From positions 1 through 59,923 of the forward strand of contig JAIQFY010000029.1 of NCBI GenBank assembly GCA_020072965.1: a stretch of 59,923 nucleotides of DNA. Reading direction: 5' to 3'. Shown here in pieces: positions 17,733-27,560 of the stretch (position 1 is its first letter; each line of letters begins with the position of its first letter). Under the pieces are notes generated by a model, which worked only from the letters and a program-made list of their open reading frames with translations, searched no databases and had not been told where the DNA came from. The position numbers were made by a program, and so were the translations under genes. Source of the DNA: Terriglobia bacterium. GTDB taxonomy: Bacteria; Acidobacteriota; Terriglobia; JAIQFV01.

Positions 17733-17857
17733 AGGGTCAGATCTCCGCATTCTTCAATTGCTGACGGGCGAGCCCCAGCGCGGTGGTTAGCTGAAGATCG
17801 CGAATGAAAAAAATGCGGAATTGCCTCTTCAAATGCAGATTGCAGAGATCTGACCCT
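17733..17857. mobile_element. 125-bp inverted-repeat element (MITE or transposon remnant)
   Basis: The ends AGGGTCAGATCT (17733-17744) and AGATCTGACCCT (17846-17857) are perfect 12-bp inverted repeats, with imperfect pairing continuing inward for about 9 more bases. The interior is too short for a transposase. On the minus strand it can encode a short tail LGLARQQLKNAEI ending in a TGA that lies inside the terminal repeat. I infer an internally deleted copy of an element with REP-like ends. Confidence 0.6.
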
Positions 17858-17987
17858 TGCCATTACCAACAGTAAGGGCCAGGAATATCGTGACGAAAAC
17901 GACGTAGAGTTTCCGCTTTTGCGCAAGCATGCTGTGATCCTTTCTGAAACTCACTACTGCTTTGCCGGTTCCTTTAAACTATATAAA

Positions 17988-18013
17988 AGGGGTCAGATCC
18001 TGGACATTGGACA
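17988..18013. repeat. Solo copy of the GGGGTCAGATC-type end
   Basis: AGGGGTCAGATCC at 17988-18000 resembles the terminal repeat of the element at 17733, but no matching inverted partner is seen nearby. It is probably a decayed end. Confidence 0.4.
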
Positions 18014-18114
18014 AAGTGGGCCTGGCCTTGTGCCACCAGCCTTCCCATTGAACACGCAACGGCCTCGCTACAGAAGTTCCAATCACGGGGGAAGGATGGA
18101 GGGGGAAGAGGAAG

Positions 18115-18260
18115 GGGGTCGCATCTCCACTATCCACAATTCCCGCTCCTGTGGCCGGGCTGGCGCGGAATCAAAGGCGGGGTGACCCCAAGGGGCTTGT
18201 TGAAAATGCCGGACACTCTTAACAACAAATACCAAATGCGGATAGTGGAGATGCGACCCC
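18115..18260. mobile_element. 146-bp element with perfect 21-bp inverted ends
   Basis: The sequence at 18115-18135 (starting GGGGTCGCATCTCC) is the exact reverse complement of 18240-18260, with 104 bp between. No complete gene fits inside. The ends begin GGGGTC like the neighbouring remnants. I interpret this as a non-autonomous mobile element. Together with 17733-17857 it fills most of the gene-free interval from 17.5 to 18.4 kb. Confidence 0.65.
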
Positions 18261-18454
18261 AACAGATCCTGGCCCTCTTGGCTCGCTGGAGAAACCACTG
18301 GACGCGGACGAGCGCGGAATAGCGCGGAGGGGTCAGGGGAACACAAATCGATCTAAGCGAGGCCGCGCATCCCGTTAGCCAGTTCGAGCATGCAGTTGTG
18401 TACCCCCCTTGCCGCAATGTGGGTCTCTTCCGGCACCCATCCTTTGCCCGAGAA

Positions 18455-19045
18455 TCACTTCGCCTTCACGGCCTCCGCGGCGATTTCGACCTTCACGTCG
18501 TTGCCCACTACGAGGCCACCCCCATCGAGGGTCTTCCCATAATTCATTCCGTATTCGCGCCGATCCAGCGTTATTCCAGCTTCGATTCCCATCCGGGTTC
18601 CACCCCAGGGATCCTTGATCTTGCCGGTGATGGAGAAGGGCAACGCGACTTCTTTCGATACTCCGTGCATCGTCAGCGTTCCGACGGCGACATAGCCGTC
18701 GCCCTTTTTCTCAATGCGCTGACTTTGGAAGGTAAGCTCGGGAAACTTCTCTGCATCCAGAAAGTTTGCACTGCGCAAATCCTTGTCCCGGTTGGGAGTA
18801 CCCGTATCGATGCTGGCCGCCTTGATGGTCACGCTGACCGACGATTTTGTGATATCCCCCTCGTCGTAGGCAAGGGTGCCCGTAAAATCAGTGAATTTCC
18901 CCTTCACGCTGTTGATGACCAGATGCCGGATCGAAAACCCAATCGAGCTGTGAACCGGATCCAGCGCGTATTTATCAGCACTGAAAACCGCATTGACCAG
19001 AAACATGCTAAGGAGCGACGCCCATACCATTTTCTTCAAACGCAT
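18455..19045 (-). CDS. YceI-family periplasmic protein
   Basis: This 196-residue protein has a signal peptide (MRLKKMVWASLLSMFLVNAVFSA) and the YceI lipocalin-like barrel. Typical phrases are YALDPVHSSIGFSIRHLVINSVKGKFTDFTGTL, SVTIKAASIDTGTPNRDKDLRSANFLDAEKFPELTF and GTLTMHGVSKEVALPF. The family binds isoprenoid-type lipids such as polyprenyl chains in the periplasm. The role here is unassigned. A link to the quinone genes elsewhere in the window would be speculation. It appears monocistronic. Confidence 0.9.
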   Translation of the reverse strand: MRLKKMVWASLLSMFLVNAVFSADKYALDPVHSSIGFSIRHLVINSVKGKFTDFTGTLAYDEGDITKSSVSVTIKAASIDTGTPNRDKDLRSANFLDAEKFPELTFQSQRIEKKGDGYVAVGTLTMHGVSKEVALPFSITGKIKDPWGGTRMGIEAGITLDRREYGMNYGKTLDGGGLVVGNDVKVEIAAEAVKAK

Positions 19046-19284
19046 TTTGCTTTCCTTTCTTCCTTTTCGAGATTAGTAAGATGATGCGACACTGACTTGA
19101 GTCCTGAGGCACCACGCCTGTCGCACCCTGCAGGGGAGCGAACTTTGTTTGTCTGAAAGTTGCAAAAAGGAAGAGATTTTAGAAGGTTGTTCCGGATGAT
19201 GCAATCATTTTCCTGGGTCCCACGCCGCACCCTGGCGGGACTTCAATCCGGTTCTAAAGAGAAATGAACTTTGTAATGGAGGAT

Positions 19285-19319
19285 AAAACGACCACTGCCC
19301 CTGGAAGAGGCAGCGGTGG
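19285..19319 (-). terminator. Possible intrinsic terminator downstream of ald
   Basis: On the minus strand a GC-rich imperfect hairpin (CCACCGCTGCC paired with GGGCAGTGG, with a bulge) is followed by CGTTTTATCC. It lies 110 bp after the ald stop codon. The T tract is short, so support is moderate. The rest of 19046-19428 holds no recognisable gene. Confidence 0.45.
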
Positions 19320-19428
19320 CCACCACGGTCCCGTTTTGTCCCAGGTGAACAGTCGGCGGCATCGAGGTTCAATCACACTTCGAACTTGGGAGGTTCATTC
19401 ATTCCCCCCCTCGCCCTGGCTCTCGAAG

Positions 19429-20541
<1,113 letters not shown>

Positions 20542-20699
20542 GATTTGAGGCCTCCGCAGTCAAAAATTGGGGCTGAGTATAACACTCCGAAAAATTGAAG
20601 TCGAGATGAAGTTCGGCCCCGCGGGGACGGCGTTGCGGGGTCTCGAAAAATCCCTTTGACCTGTGTAACCCTTGCTCGCGCCGGGACGTCTAGTACAAA

Positions 20700-20859
20700 T
20701 GCTAGGGTGAGAATTCGGTGAGGCAGCAAACGAAGTGACTGTCCTTCGGCTTGGGTGGGTGATTGTCGGACAGTCTGCACTTCCTCCATTCAGGCCTGCC
20801 GACGAAATCTCATTCGGCGCCTCCTGTTGAAGAGGCCCCGGACCGCCGGGGCCTTTTTT
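20700..20859 (+). ncRNA. Candidate stand-alone small RNA
   Basis: This is a plus-strand stretch of about 155 nt between two minus-strand genes. It has a plausible promoter (TTGCTC at 20672, 16 bp spacer, TACAAA at 20694) and ends at a textbook terminator. It folds on inspection: TTCGG/TTGAA and GAGGC/GCCTC form a closing stem. Inside, GAAGTG-ACTGTCC pairs with GGACAGT-(bulge)-CACTTC, and GCCGA pairs with TCGGC. I could not match it to tmRNA, SRP RNA, RNase P or a known riboswitch, and no plus-strand gene follows. The family is unknown. Confidence 0.45.
20834..20859 (+). terminator. Strong intrinsic terminator
   Basis: GGCCCCGG, loop ACCG, CCGGGGCC, then TTTTTT. Its orientation means it ends a plus-strand transcript, although both flanking genes are on the minus strand. 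Confidence 0.85.
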
Positions 20860-20998
20860 CGTTGGGGATGAGAACCGACGGGATATGGTCCCGTCGAACG
20901 ATGTTGGTGGGGCGATCCGCCGCGGCGGCTCGCCCTGCTAAGGACTTCCAGTCTCGTTCATCCTGCCCGAATCCCTGCCGCGGCGATCCCAAGCACCG

Positions 20999-22492
20999 TC
21001 AGTTATTGTCGATCTGGGCCCGCTGCAGTTTTCCGGAGTAATCGATATAGACGGACTTCCACTCGCTAAAAACATCGAGTGCCGCCGTGCCGGCCTCGCG
21101 ATGTCCGTTTCCAGTGTTCTTAGTTCCGCCAAAGGGTAGGTGTACCTCTGCTCCGATGGTCGACGCGTTGACATAGAAGATCCCCGTATACATGTCGCGC
21201 ATGGCATTGAAGGCCCGGTTGACGTCCTGCGTGTAGATGGCTGATGAGAGGCCGTAGTCCACGCTGTTGCCAATCTCAATCGCTTCATCAAAACTGTTGC
21301 AAGGAATGACCGAGACGACGGGCCCAAATATTTCTTCCCGTGCGATGCGCATCTTTCGATTTACATCCCCAAAAACGGTGGGCTCATGAAACCAGCCCTT
21401 GGAATAGACCCCCTTGGTCAGCCGATTTCCTCCGCAAAGCAGATCGGCCCCTTCCTTGCGTCCGATCTTGACGTAGTTCTGGACCGTGTTGAGCTGGCTT
21501 TCATTGATTGAAGGCCCCATCTCAACCTCAGGATTCAATCCATTTCCCACGCGCAGCTTTTTTGCCCGTTCCACGAACATCTTGATAAATTCCTTATAGG
21601 CCCGCTTGTGAACCACGATCCGGGACGAGGCGGTGCAACGTTGGCCAGTGGTTCCAAACCCGCCCCAAATCGCTCCGTCAACCGCCAGATCAAGTTTGGC
21701 ATCGTCCATTACGATGATGACGTTCTTGCCCCCCATCTCCAAATGGCAGTGCTTGAATTGCGGGGCACAGGCCTCACTCACGGCACGGCCCACATCCGTC
21801 GAACCGGTGAATGAAACAACTTTTACGTCGGGATGCGTCATGAGCGGGTCCCCGACCTCCGATCCCGACCCGGTCACGAGGTTCAACACGCCCCTGGGCA
21901 AACCGCACTCGTCGAGGGTTTTAACCAAATTGATGGCCGACAACGGCGTGTCGGTGGCTGGCTTGATGACGACTGTATTTCCGCACACCAGGGCCGGCAT
22001 AATTTTCCACGACGGGATGGCCATGGGAAAATTCCATGGGGTGATCATGGCGCACACCCCCAACGGCATTCTCATGCTCATTTGGAACTTGCTGGGCAAT
22101 TCCGAGGGCGTTGTCTGTCCATACATGCGGCGCCCTTCGCCCGCCATGTAGAAGCTCATATCGATGGCTTCCTGCACATCCCCCCGCGTTTCGGCCAACA
22201 CTTTACCCATCTCACAGGTCATCTCGCGGGCGAATTGCTCCTTTTGCTCAACCAATCGATGGGCCGCCCGAAAAATGATTTCCGCCCGCTTCGGGGCTGG
22301 AATAAGCCGCCACGTCTCATAGGCTTTTTTCGCTGTGGCCACTGCCTTTTCGACATCACGGCGGTCGGATTTCTGAAAAACTCCGATCAACTCTTCAGTG
22401 TTGGCGGGGTTGCGGTTCTCAAACGTCCTTCCAGTGCGCGATTCAACCCACTCCCCCCCGATAAAATTTTTATACACCTGTTCTTTACTCAT
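20999..22492 (-). CDS. NAD(P)-dependent aldehyde dehydrogenase
   Basis: The complete 497-residue ALDH-superfamily enzyme oxidises an aldehyde to an acid. The oxyanion Asn lies in [15 protein letters not shown], followed by the NAD-binding [15 protein letters not shown], the general-base Glu in [11 protein letters not shown] and the catalytic Cys286 in [12 protein letters not shown]. The C-terminal [28 protein letters not shown] is also typical. The overall pattern resembles semialdehyde or pyrroline-5-carboxylate/lysine-catabolic ALDHs, but the substrate is not clear. The start [15 protein letters not shown] agrees with the family N-terminus. Confidence 0.92.
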   Translation of the reverse strand: MSKEQVYKNFIGGEWVESRTGRTFENRNPANTEELIGVFQKSDRRDVEKAVATAKKAYETWRLIPAPKRAEIIFRAAHRLVEQKEQFAREMTCEMGKVLAETRGDVQEAIDMSFYMAGEGRRMYGQTTPSELPSKFQMSMRMPLGVCAMITPWNFPMAIPSWKIMPALVCGNTVVIKPATDTPLSAINLVKTLDECGLPRGVLNLVTGSGSEVGDPLMTHPDVKVVSFTGSTDVGRAVSEACAPQFKHCHLEMGGKNVIIVMDDAKLDLAVDGAIWGGFGTTGQRCTASSRIVVHKRAYKEFIKMFVERAKKLRVGNGLNPEVEMGPSINESQLNTVQNYVKIGRKEGADLLCGGNRLTKGVYSKGWFHEPTVFGDVNRKMRIAREEIFGPVVSVIPCNSFDEAIEIGNSVDYGLSSAIYTQDVNRAFNAMRDMYTGIFYVNASTIGAEVHLPFGGTKNTGNGHREAGTAALDVFSEWKSVYIDYSGKLQRAQIDNN

Positions 22493-22992
22493 GAGTCCTC
22501 CTCAGGTTTTGTCGTGGGAAACTCCCCGAATCAAAAAGAAATGAATGCATTGGATCGAATGCAGCGGCAGATCCGTCATCCGAGAAAGGAGTTCTTTTGA
22601 CTTTCAGTGTCGGAGACCAATTCCCTTCTGACTGTAACAAAACGTGTCATGAGCGTCAAGAATCGTCAGATTTCTCTCGGGGGTGATTTGCATCACCCAC
22701 TTTTATCTTCATGACGGCTAATATAAAACCGTGAATCCAAACCAGGAGCAGACGATTCACATGTTCACTAACGATATTATAGCTTGCGTATTCCTGTGAC
22801 CTTTGCTATGGTTTTGACGTTTTTCGTCAGGCCTGATTTTCCCATGAGCAAGTCTGGGCCGCTACAACACAACAAAATTGAATCAAACTTTTTTTTCCTG
22901 TCCTGTTGTGTTGATCTTATCCTTAAAGCCAAAGGCCACTCCTCAGTTGTTTATAAGTCTATCCTAGTCGAGCTGAAGAGTCAGGAGGACCA
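22493..22992. other. Intergenic region between divergent genes
   Basis: About 500 bp. It should hold divergent promoters for the aldehyde dehydrogenase and M23 genes. An inverted repeat CAACACAAC (22865-22873) / GTTGTGTTG (22905-22913) flanks an eight-T run. No gene is seen. Confidence 0.5.
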
Positions 22993-23853
22993 ATGGAGAA
23001 GCGGTTTTATACCTTTATCGTTGCACACCATGCAACAGCCCGCCTTCATAAAATCCGGATTCCCCGCTTTATCCTTTATTCCGTTCTGGCAACCAGCTTG
23101 GTTGGCATCATTTCGATCGTGGTGATGACCTCGACTTACATCCGCATGGTGGCGAAGACTTTCGATTACAACACCCTCCGCAAACAGAAGGAAGCCCTCC
23201 AGCTGGAAAATCTGAACATGCGGGTTGCTGCCAGCCAAATCGACGAGAAGCTCTCGGTCATTGAAGCGCTCGCCAAGAAGCTGAGCGTCACCTCCGGCTT
23301 GGATAAGCAGGCTCTTAAGCCCAATGCCGGCGGCATCGGCGGTTTTCGTGAACCGGCGGGGCAAGTGCCCAATTTAGAAGCGCTCAAGCTCAATGCCTCG
23401 GGCCTCGAATTCCAGTTGCGGCGCCTCGATCAATACTACGTCCAAATGGCGAAGAAGCTGGTGGCAATGCCGTCTCTGTGGCCGGTGCACGGGTATGTCA
23501 CTGGAGGCTTCGGTTTGCGGAATGACCCTTTGAAGGAGGAAGGGGAGGTTCATGTCGGAGTGGATATTTCGACGCCGTATGGAAACAAAATAATCGCTCC
23601 CGCCGACGGTCTGGTCATTTTTGCTGAGCCGCGGGCTGGATATGGGAATATCATCGTCTTAGATCATGGTTTCGGCGTCACCACCCGGTATGGTCACCTC
23701 TCAGCTTTCAATGTCAAGGAAGGTCAGTATGTGAAACGGGGAGATGTGGTGGGTTACGTCGGTTCAACGGGCCGTTCGACCGGCGCTCATCTCCATTACG
23801 AAATTCGCATTCATGACAATCCCGTCAATCCTATGAGGTATATGAAGGGTTAA
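22993..23853 (+). CDS. Membrane-anchored M23 metallopeptidase
   Basis: The 286-residue protein starts with a short cytoplasmic part, one membrane helix (residues about 27-48) and a coiled coil (LRKQKEALQLENLNMRVAASQIDEKLSVIE). It ends in an LytM/M23 domain. Zinc ligands are visible in GGFGLRNDPLKEEGEVHVGVDIS (H-x-x-x-D) and GAHLHYEIR (H-x-H). Such proteins cleave peptidoglycan cross-links, or act as regulators of cell division amidases when the site is degenerate. Here the metal site is intact. AGGAGG lies 5 bases before the ATG. It is probably monocistronic. Confidence 0.92.
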   Translation: MEKRFYTFIVAHHATARLHKIRIPRFILYSVLATSLVGIISIVVMTSTYIRMVAKTFDYNTLRKQKEALQLENLNMRVAASQIDEKLSVIEALAKKLSVTSGLDKQALKPNAGGIGGFREPAGQVPNLEALKLNASGLEFQLRRLDQYYVQMAKKLVAMPSLWPVHGYVTGGFGLRNDPLKEEGEVHVGVDISTPYGNKIIAPADGLVIFAEPRAGYGNIIVLDHGFGVTTRYGHLSAFNVKEGQYVKRGDVVGYVGSTGRSTGAHLHYEIRIHDNPVNPMRYMKG

Positions 23854-24199
23854 CAGAGCCCGAATAGCAAGACTGGAAAGAGATAGCTTACATCGGGCCT
23901 CTCAAGGGAGGTGGATTGAAGGATCGAAACATCCTCAACCGATCTTACCCACTGCACCCGAGCAAAAAGTCCCCCCACGATCGCCAAGAGATCATTTAAT
24001 TCCGACCGGCACACAGACCTCCATCTGCGTTCTGAGACCATTCCACCGGTAGCAAGCGTGAAGGAGGATCTTCCTTGCGGAGGCCCGCGAATTTTTCCAT
24101 TTCAGCCTGCAACAGCAGCTCGATCCACTCCAGGAGCCGCGCAGCCGGCGATTTCGTTTTTTTGCGGAAAAAGGCTTCGTGAGATGGGGAGCGGGAGGG
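23854..24199. other. Gene-free stretch
   Basis: About 350 bp between the M23 gene and the biotin carrier gene, which converge. I see no gene, strong terminator or repeat. Confidence 0.5.
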
Positions 24200-24700
24200 T
24201 TACGCAATCACCATCAGCTCTTCCCCGGCGTTGACGGTTTTTCCTTCGTGAGCATTCAGACTCTTGATAGTCCCACCTCTCGGGGCCTTGAGCTCGTTTT
24301 GCATTTTCATCGCTTCAACCACAATCACTCCCTGCCCCGGCTCAACCGACTGACCTTCGGCAACCAGCAGCCGCACGATCTTGCCGGGCATGGGGGAGCT
24401 GATCGTCACCTCGCCGCTGGAATCCGTATGGCGTTGGCGGAGCGATTTCAATCTTCTCGGGTCGACCAGTTCCAGCGTGATGCGGCGATCCCGGAGGGAG
24501 ACATGAAATTCCCCGTTGCGCAGGGCGTCAACATGGACGTCGAAGACCTTCCCTCCCCACACGATCGAATACCGCCCCGGAGACACGTCAATGAGATCGG
24601 CCTCGTAATGTTCTCCCTGAATCTGCAGTTCGACCCGTGGGCCTGACTGGTTGATCTCCAGAGGGAGCGATTGATTGTCTAAGTAGGCTTCGAACTTCAC
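24200..24700 (-). CDS. Biotin carboxyl carrier subunit of an acyl-CoA carboxylase
   Basis: The 166-residue protein ends in a biotinyl domain (VTISSPMPGKIVRLLVAEGQSVEPGQGVIVVEAMKMQNEL), with Lys132 of EAMKMQ as the biotin attachment site. About 90 N-terminal residues form a separate beta-rich linker region. The GTG start overlaps the stop of the upstream biotin carboxylase gene as GTGA, so translation is probably coupled. The split carboxylase plus carrier pattern fits acetyl-, propionyl- or methylcrotonyl-CoA carboxylase systems. The carboxyltransferase is not in the window, so the acyl substrate is unknown. Confidence 0.92.
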   Translation of the reverse strand: MKFEAYLDNQSLPLEINQSGPRVELQIQGEHYEADLIDVSPGRYSIVWGGKVFDVHVDALRNGEFHVSLRDRRITLELVDPRRLKSLRQRHTDSSGEVTISSPMPGKIVRLLVAEGQSVEPGQGVIVVEAMKMQNELKAPRGGTIKSLNAHEGKTVNAGEELMVIA

Positions 24701-26244
24701 CGGGAGTCTTTCCCCTCATGAATTTTCTTCCGCCCCGCCCATTTCCATCGGCTTCCGGTTGCTTCGCCGGTTGTTGGTTCGAATTTTGGGCTGGATCCAT
24801 TCCTCATTGCATGAACAGAAGCGGCCATGAGGGCAACGAGCCGGCCCTCATCCAGGGGGCCGGGTGGGAAGGCGGGTGATGCATCAGTCTCAATTGATTC
24901 CTCCCGCAACACTTTGTCGATAAAACCGGTGTCATAATTTCCGGACAAAAAATCGGGATGTCGCAGGATCTTCTGATAGAACGGGATTCCTGTCTGAATC
25001 CCCAACACCTCGTATTCCAAAAGCGCCCGGCGCAATCGCCCGATCGCCTCCTCGCGGGTAGTCCCCCAGGTTGACAACTTGGCGAGCAAGGGATCGTATT
25101 CAAGAGGCACGTCCCATCCCTCATAGGCGCCGCTGTCGATCCGAACACCCGGTCCCGCCGGGCGTCCCAGGACTGTCAACCTTCCCGGAGAAGGATAGAA
25201 ATGGTTGTAGGGGTCTTCCGCGTAGATACGGCATTCAATGGCCGCGCCCCGGGGATGGATGTCTTCCTGGGAAAAGTGCAGAGCCTCTCCCGCCGCAATC
25301 GAAATCTGCTCTTTGACCAGGTCAATGCCGGTCACCCATTCGGTGATGGGATGCTCCACCTGGAGCCGGGTGTTCATTTCCAGAAAGTAAAAGTCTTTTC
25401 TGGAATCGACGAGAAACTCCACCGTGCCGGCGTTGACGTACCCACAAGCCCGTCCCACGGAAACGGCTGCCTCCCCCATGCGCAGGCGGATCGAATCGTT
25501 GATGAAGGTGGAGGGGGTTTCTTCCATGACTTTCTGGTGGCGCCGTTGGATGGAGCACTCGCGTTCGCCCAAGTAAACAACATGCCCATGTGCATCCGCC
25601 AGAATCTGAATCTCGATGTGCCGGGGCTGGTCGAGAAATTTCTCGATGTAAATGGCGTCATTGTGGAAGGCGTTCAAGGCTTCCGAGCGAGCCGTGCGCA
25701 CCGCGGATTCCATTTCGGCTTCGTTTATCACGAGCCGTAACCCTTTGCCTCCCCCTCCTGCAGCGGCTTTGACCATGACCGGAAAGCCGATTTCTCTCGC
25801 GATGGCACATGCCTCGTGATCATCCAAAATGGGTTGGATCGTCCCTGGTACAATAGGAACTCCCGCGCTCTTCATAGCCGCACGGGCCGAGATCTTCGAT
25901 CCCATCAATTGCATCGCCGAGGCCGGAGGACCAATGAAAACAATCCCGCCCTGTTCGCACGCTTCAGCAAAATCGGCATTCTCAGACAAGAAACCGTAGC
26001 CCGGATGAATCGCTTCAGCCTCGGTCTTTTTCGCGGCCGCAACAATCTTGTCAATCGAGAGATAGCTCTCCGACGCCGAAGGAGGGCCAATCAACACGGC
26101 CTCGTCAGCCATGCGGACATGCAGGGAGGCTCGATCCCGTTCCGAATACACCGCGACCGTAGGTATCCCCATCTCGCGGCAGGCCCGAATGACACGGACC
26201 GCAATTTCGCCGCGGTTGGCAATCAGGATTTTCTTAAATACCAT
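24697..26244 (-). CDS. Biotin carboxylase subunit of acyl-CoA carboxylase
   Basis: This ATP-dependent enzyme carboxylates biotin on the carrier protein. The ATP-grasp core is clear: MVFKKILIANRGEIAVRVIRACREMG, VMVKAAAGGGGKGLRLV, REC-containing LGERECSIQRRHQK and FLEMNTRLQVEHPITEWVTGIDLVKEQI. At 515 residues it exceeds simple AccC (about 450) by a C-terminal extension after the catalytic domain. This is common in propionyl- or methylcrotonyl-CoA carboxylase alpha chains. The carrier domain is a separate downstream gene rather than fused. Gene order is carboxylase then carrier on the minus strand. Confidence 0.93.
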   Translation of the reverse strand: MVFKKILIANRGEIAVRVIRACREMGIPTVAVYSERDRASLHVRMADEAVLIGPPSASESYLSIDKIVAAAKKTEAEAIHPGYGFLSENADFAEACEQGGIVFIGPPASAMQLMGSKISARAAMKSAGVPIVPGTIQPILDDHEACAIAREIGFPVMVKAAAGGGGKGLRLVINEAEMESAVRTARSEALNAFHNDAIYIEKFLDQPRHIEIQILADAHGHVVYLGERECSIQRRHQKVMEETPSTFINDSIRLRMGEAAVSVGRACGYVNAGTVEFLVDSRKDFYFLEMNTRLQVEHPITEWVTGIDLVKEQISIAAGEALHFSQEDIHPRGAAIECRIYAEDPYNHFYPSPGRLTVLGRPAGPGVRIDSGAYEGWDVPLEYDPLLAKLSTWGTTREEAIGRLRRALLEYEVLGIQTGIPFYQKILRHPDFLSGNYDTGFIDKVLREESIETDASPAFPPGPLDEGRLVALMAASVHAMRNGSSPKFEPTTGEATGSRWKWAGRKKIHEGKDSR

Positions 26245-26500
26245 CGGGATGATTGAGCAAAGACTTCGGGCCGGGAAGATTCCCGGGCTGTCTCACAAGC
26301 AGGGCTACATCGACCTATTCCGTATCAGGACGATGGGTCCGAACTGTGGCATGTCGTCATTCTGAACCAACTGAGGGGAAAGAAAGCATAGATCCATGAG
26401 GAGTTCTGAATACTTCAGCGAGGTGCCCTGAGGGGCCAGGGCATCTCTCCCATATTCCGGACAAGCCCGTTCCGGCCTGGCGCCCTCGAACGCTCCCGCG

Positions 26501-27043
26501 TTACCTTCTGAAGTTGTGTCTCTGGAATGCAAAGGGTTGGAAGGAGGGGCGACCAAAGAAAAATCCACCGCCTCCAAACCCAAATCGGTTTCCCAAAAAG
26601 AAAGGGTTGCGGCGATTCCTAAATAAAAAGAAGCTGGAGGACGCAAAAGGCGAGCGGAATCCGGGGCTCCACGGACCCCAGGAAGAGTCCCCAAACCCGT
26701 AGCCCAACGGCGGCCAGTAGCCCATTCCATTCGTCTGATACTCGGCCAGTCTATCACTCTCCCGAGTCCTTCCCGTCAGAACGTCAACATCCCTCGAGTC
26801 GTAAGGATGAGGGACCCTCATCCTTTCCAGAAACCATTGTCTCACATCCGGATCAATTGATGGAACCTCGGATGAGGAGGTTTCGGGTGACTGGGCATCA
26901 GCCTTGGCCGGTTCGCTTTTCGCGGGTGGGGCGGGCGATGGACTCGACGTCCCGGCTGACTGGGCCCACTCGAAGCCGGTAAACAACCCCACGCTCAGTA
27001 CTGTCAACAGTACTGCGATCAAACGATGGATTCGGTGTATCAT
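26501..27043 (-). CDS. Secreted protein, Phe/Gly/Arg-rich tail, unknown function
   Basis: No family recognised. The 180-residue product has a signal peptide (MIHRIHRLIAVLLTVLSVGLFTGFEWA) and a Pro/Ser/Ala-rich linker. A short conserved-looking segment (PDVRQWFLERMRVPHPYDSRDVDVLTGR) follows. The C-terminal 60 residues are dominated by Phe, Gly and Arg (FFLGNRFGFGGGGFFFG). Such tails suggest a surface or low-complexity interaction region. The 26245-26500 interval downstream holds no gene. It is flanked upstream by the divergent DUF2007 gene. Confidence 0.55.
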   Translation of the reverse strand: MIHRIHRLIAVLLTVLSVGLFTGFEWAQSAGTSSPSPAPPAKSEPAKADAQSPETSSSEVPSIDPDVRQWFLERMRVPHPYDSRDVDVLTGRTRESDRLAEYQTNGMGYWPPLGYGFGDSSWGPWSPGFRSPFASSSFFLFRNRRNPFFLGNRFGFGGGGFFFGRPSFQPFAFQRHNFRR

Positions 27044-27061
27044 GGCATCCTCTCAATGTGG

Positions 27062-27093
27062 TTGTCGAATTGGTCCGTTGTTTCTATTATAAT
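27062..27093 (+). promoter_or_regulatory. Possible promoter upstream of DUF2007 gene
   Basis: An exact TATAAT sits at 27088-27093. The best -35 candidate is TTGTCG at 27062 with a long 20-bp spacer, so the match is imperfect. It faces the DUF2007-YihY pair. Confidence 0.3.
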
Positions 27094-27269
27094 CTCCGTG
27101 TCAATGAAAACGACACCGGAGAAGGGATGACGCCGAGAGAGAACACCTTTGATTTATTTTTGAGGGAGATTTACCTTTTTCATCTCAGGATTGAGAGACG
27201 CACCCTTTTGAGCCGATCCGGGATTCCGTTTCGCCTGCCTTTTAGATTGTATCTCGGGGAAAGGGGACG

Positions 27270-27560
27270 ATGATGCCCATCGACGAACACCTCGACAGCG
27301 AAAGATTGGTTGAAGTAGCTGTAACCCACAATGAGGTGGAGGCCAATATCATCAAAAGCCTCCTTGATGCCGCCGGGATTGATTGCCTGCTCGTAACGCA
27401 AACGCCTCACAATGTTTTACCCGTGAATATCAATGGACTGGGTGCATTCAAGATCAAGGTCTTGGACCATAGTGTGGAGGCCGCCAAGGCAGTCATCCAG
27501 GATTATGAGAACCAGGATTTTGAAAGCACCGAACCAATCGAAGAGGAACCTCCCGAATGA
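27270..27560 (+). CDS. DUF2007-type putative signal-transducing protein
   Basis: This 96-residue protein matches the DUF2007 pattern: LVEVAVTHNEVEANIIKSLLDAAGIDCLLV, then LGAFKIKVLDHSVEAAKAVIQDYE, a small alpha-beta fold related to GlnB-like domains. Its acidic tail ends FESTEPIEEEPPE. Function is unknown, with a regulatory role proposed for the family. AAAGGGG precedes the start. Either of two adjacent ATG codons (27270 or 27273) could be used. Its stop overlaps the start of the YihY-type gene as ATGA, implying coupled translation. Confidence 0.8.
   Translation: MMPIDEHLDSERLVEVAVTHNEVEANIIKSLLDAAGIDCLLVTQTPHNVLPVNINGLGAFKIKVLDHSVEAAKAVIQDYENQDFESTEPIEEEPPE

Noticed and set aside
20700-20859. 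6S RNA, SRP RNA or tmRNA identity for the small-RNA candidate
   Set aside because: None of the diagnostic sequence motifs of these RNAs is visible, so it is left unassigned.
26305-26757. 150-codon minus-strand frame overlapping the Phe/Gly-rich protein
   Set aside because: It overlaps a frame with a signal peptide and lacks features of its own.
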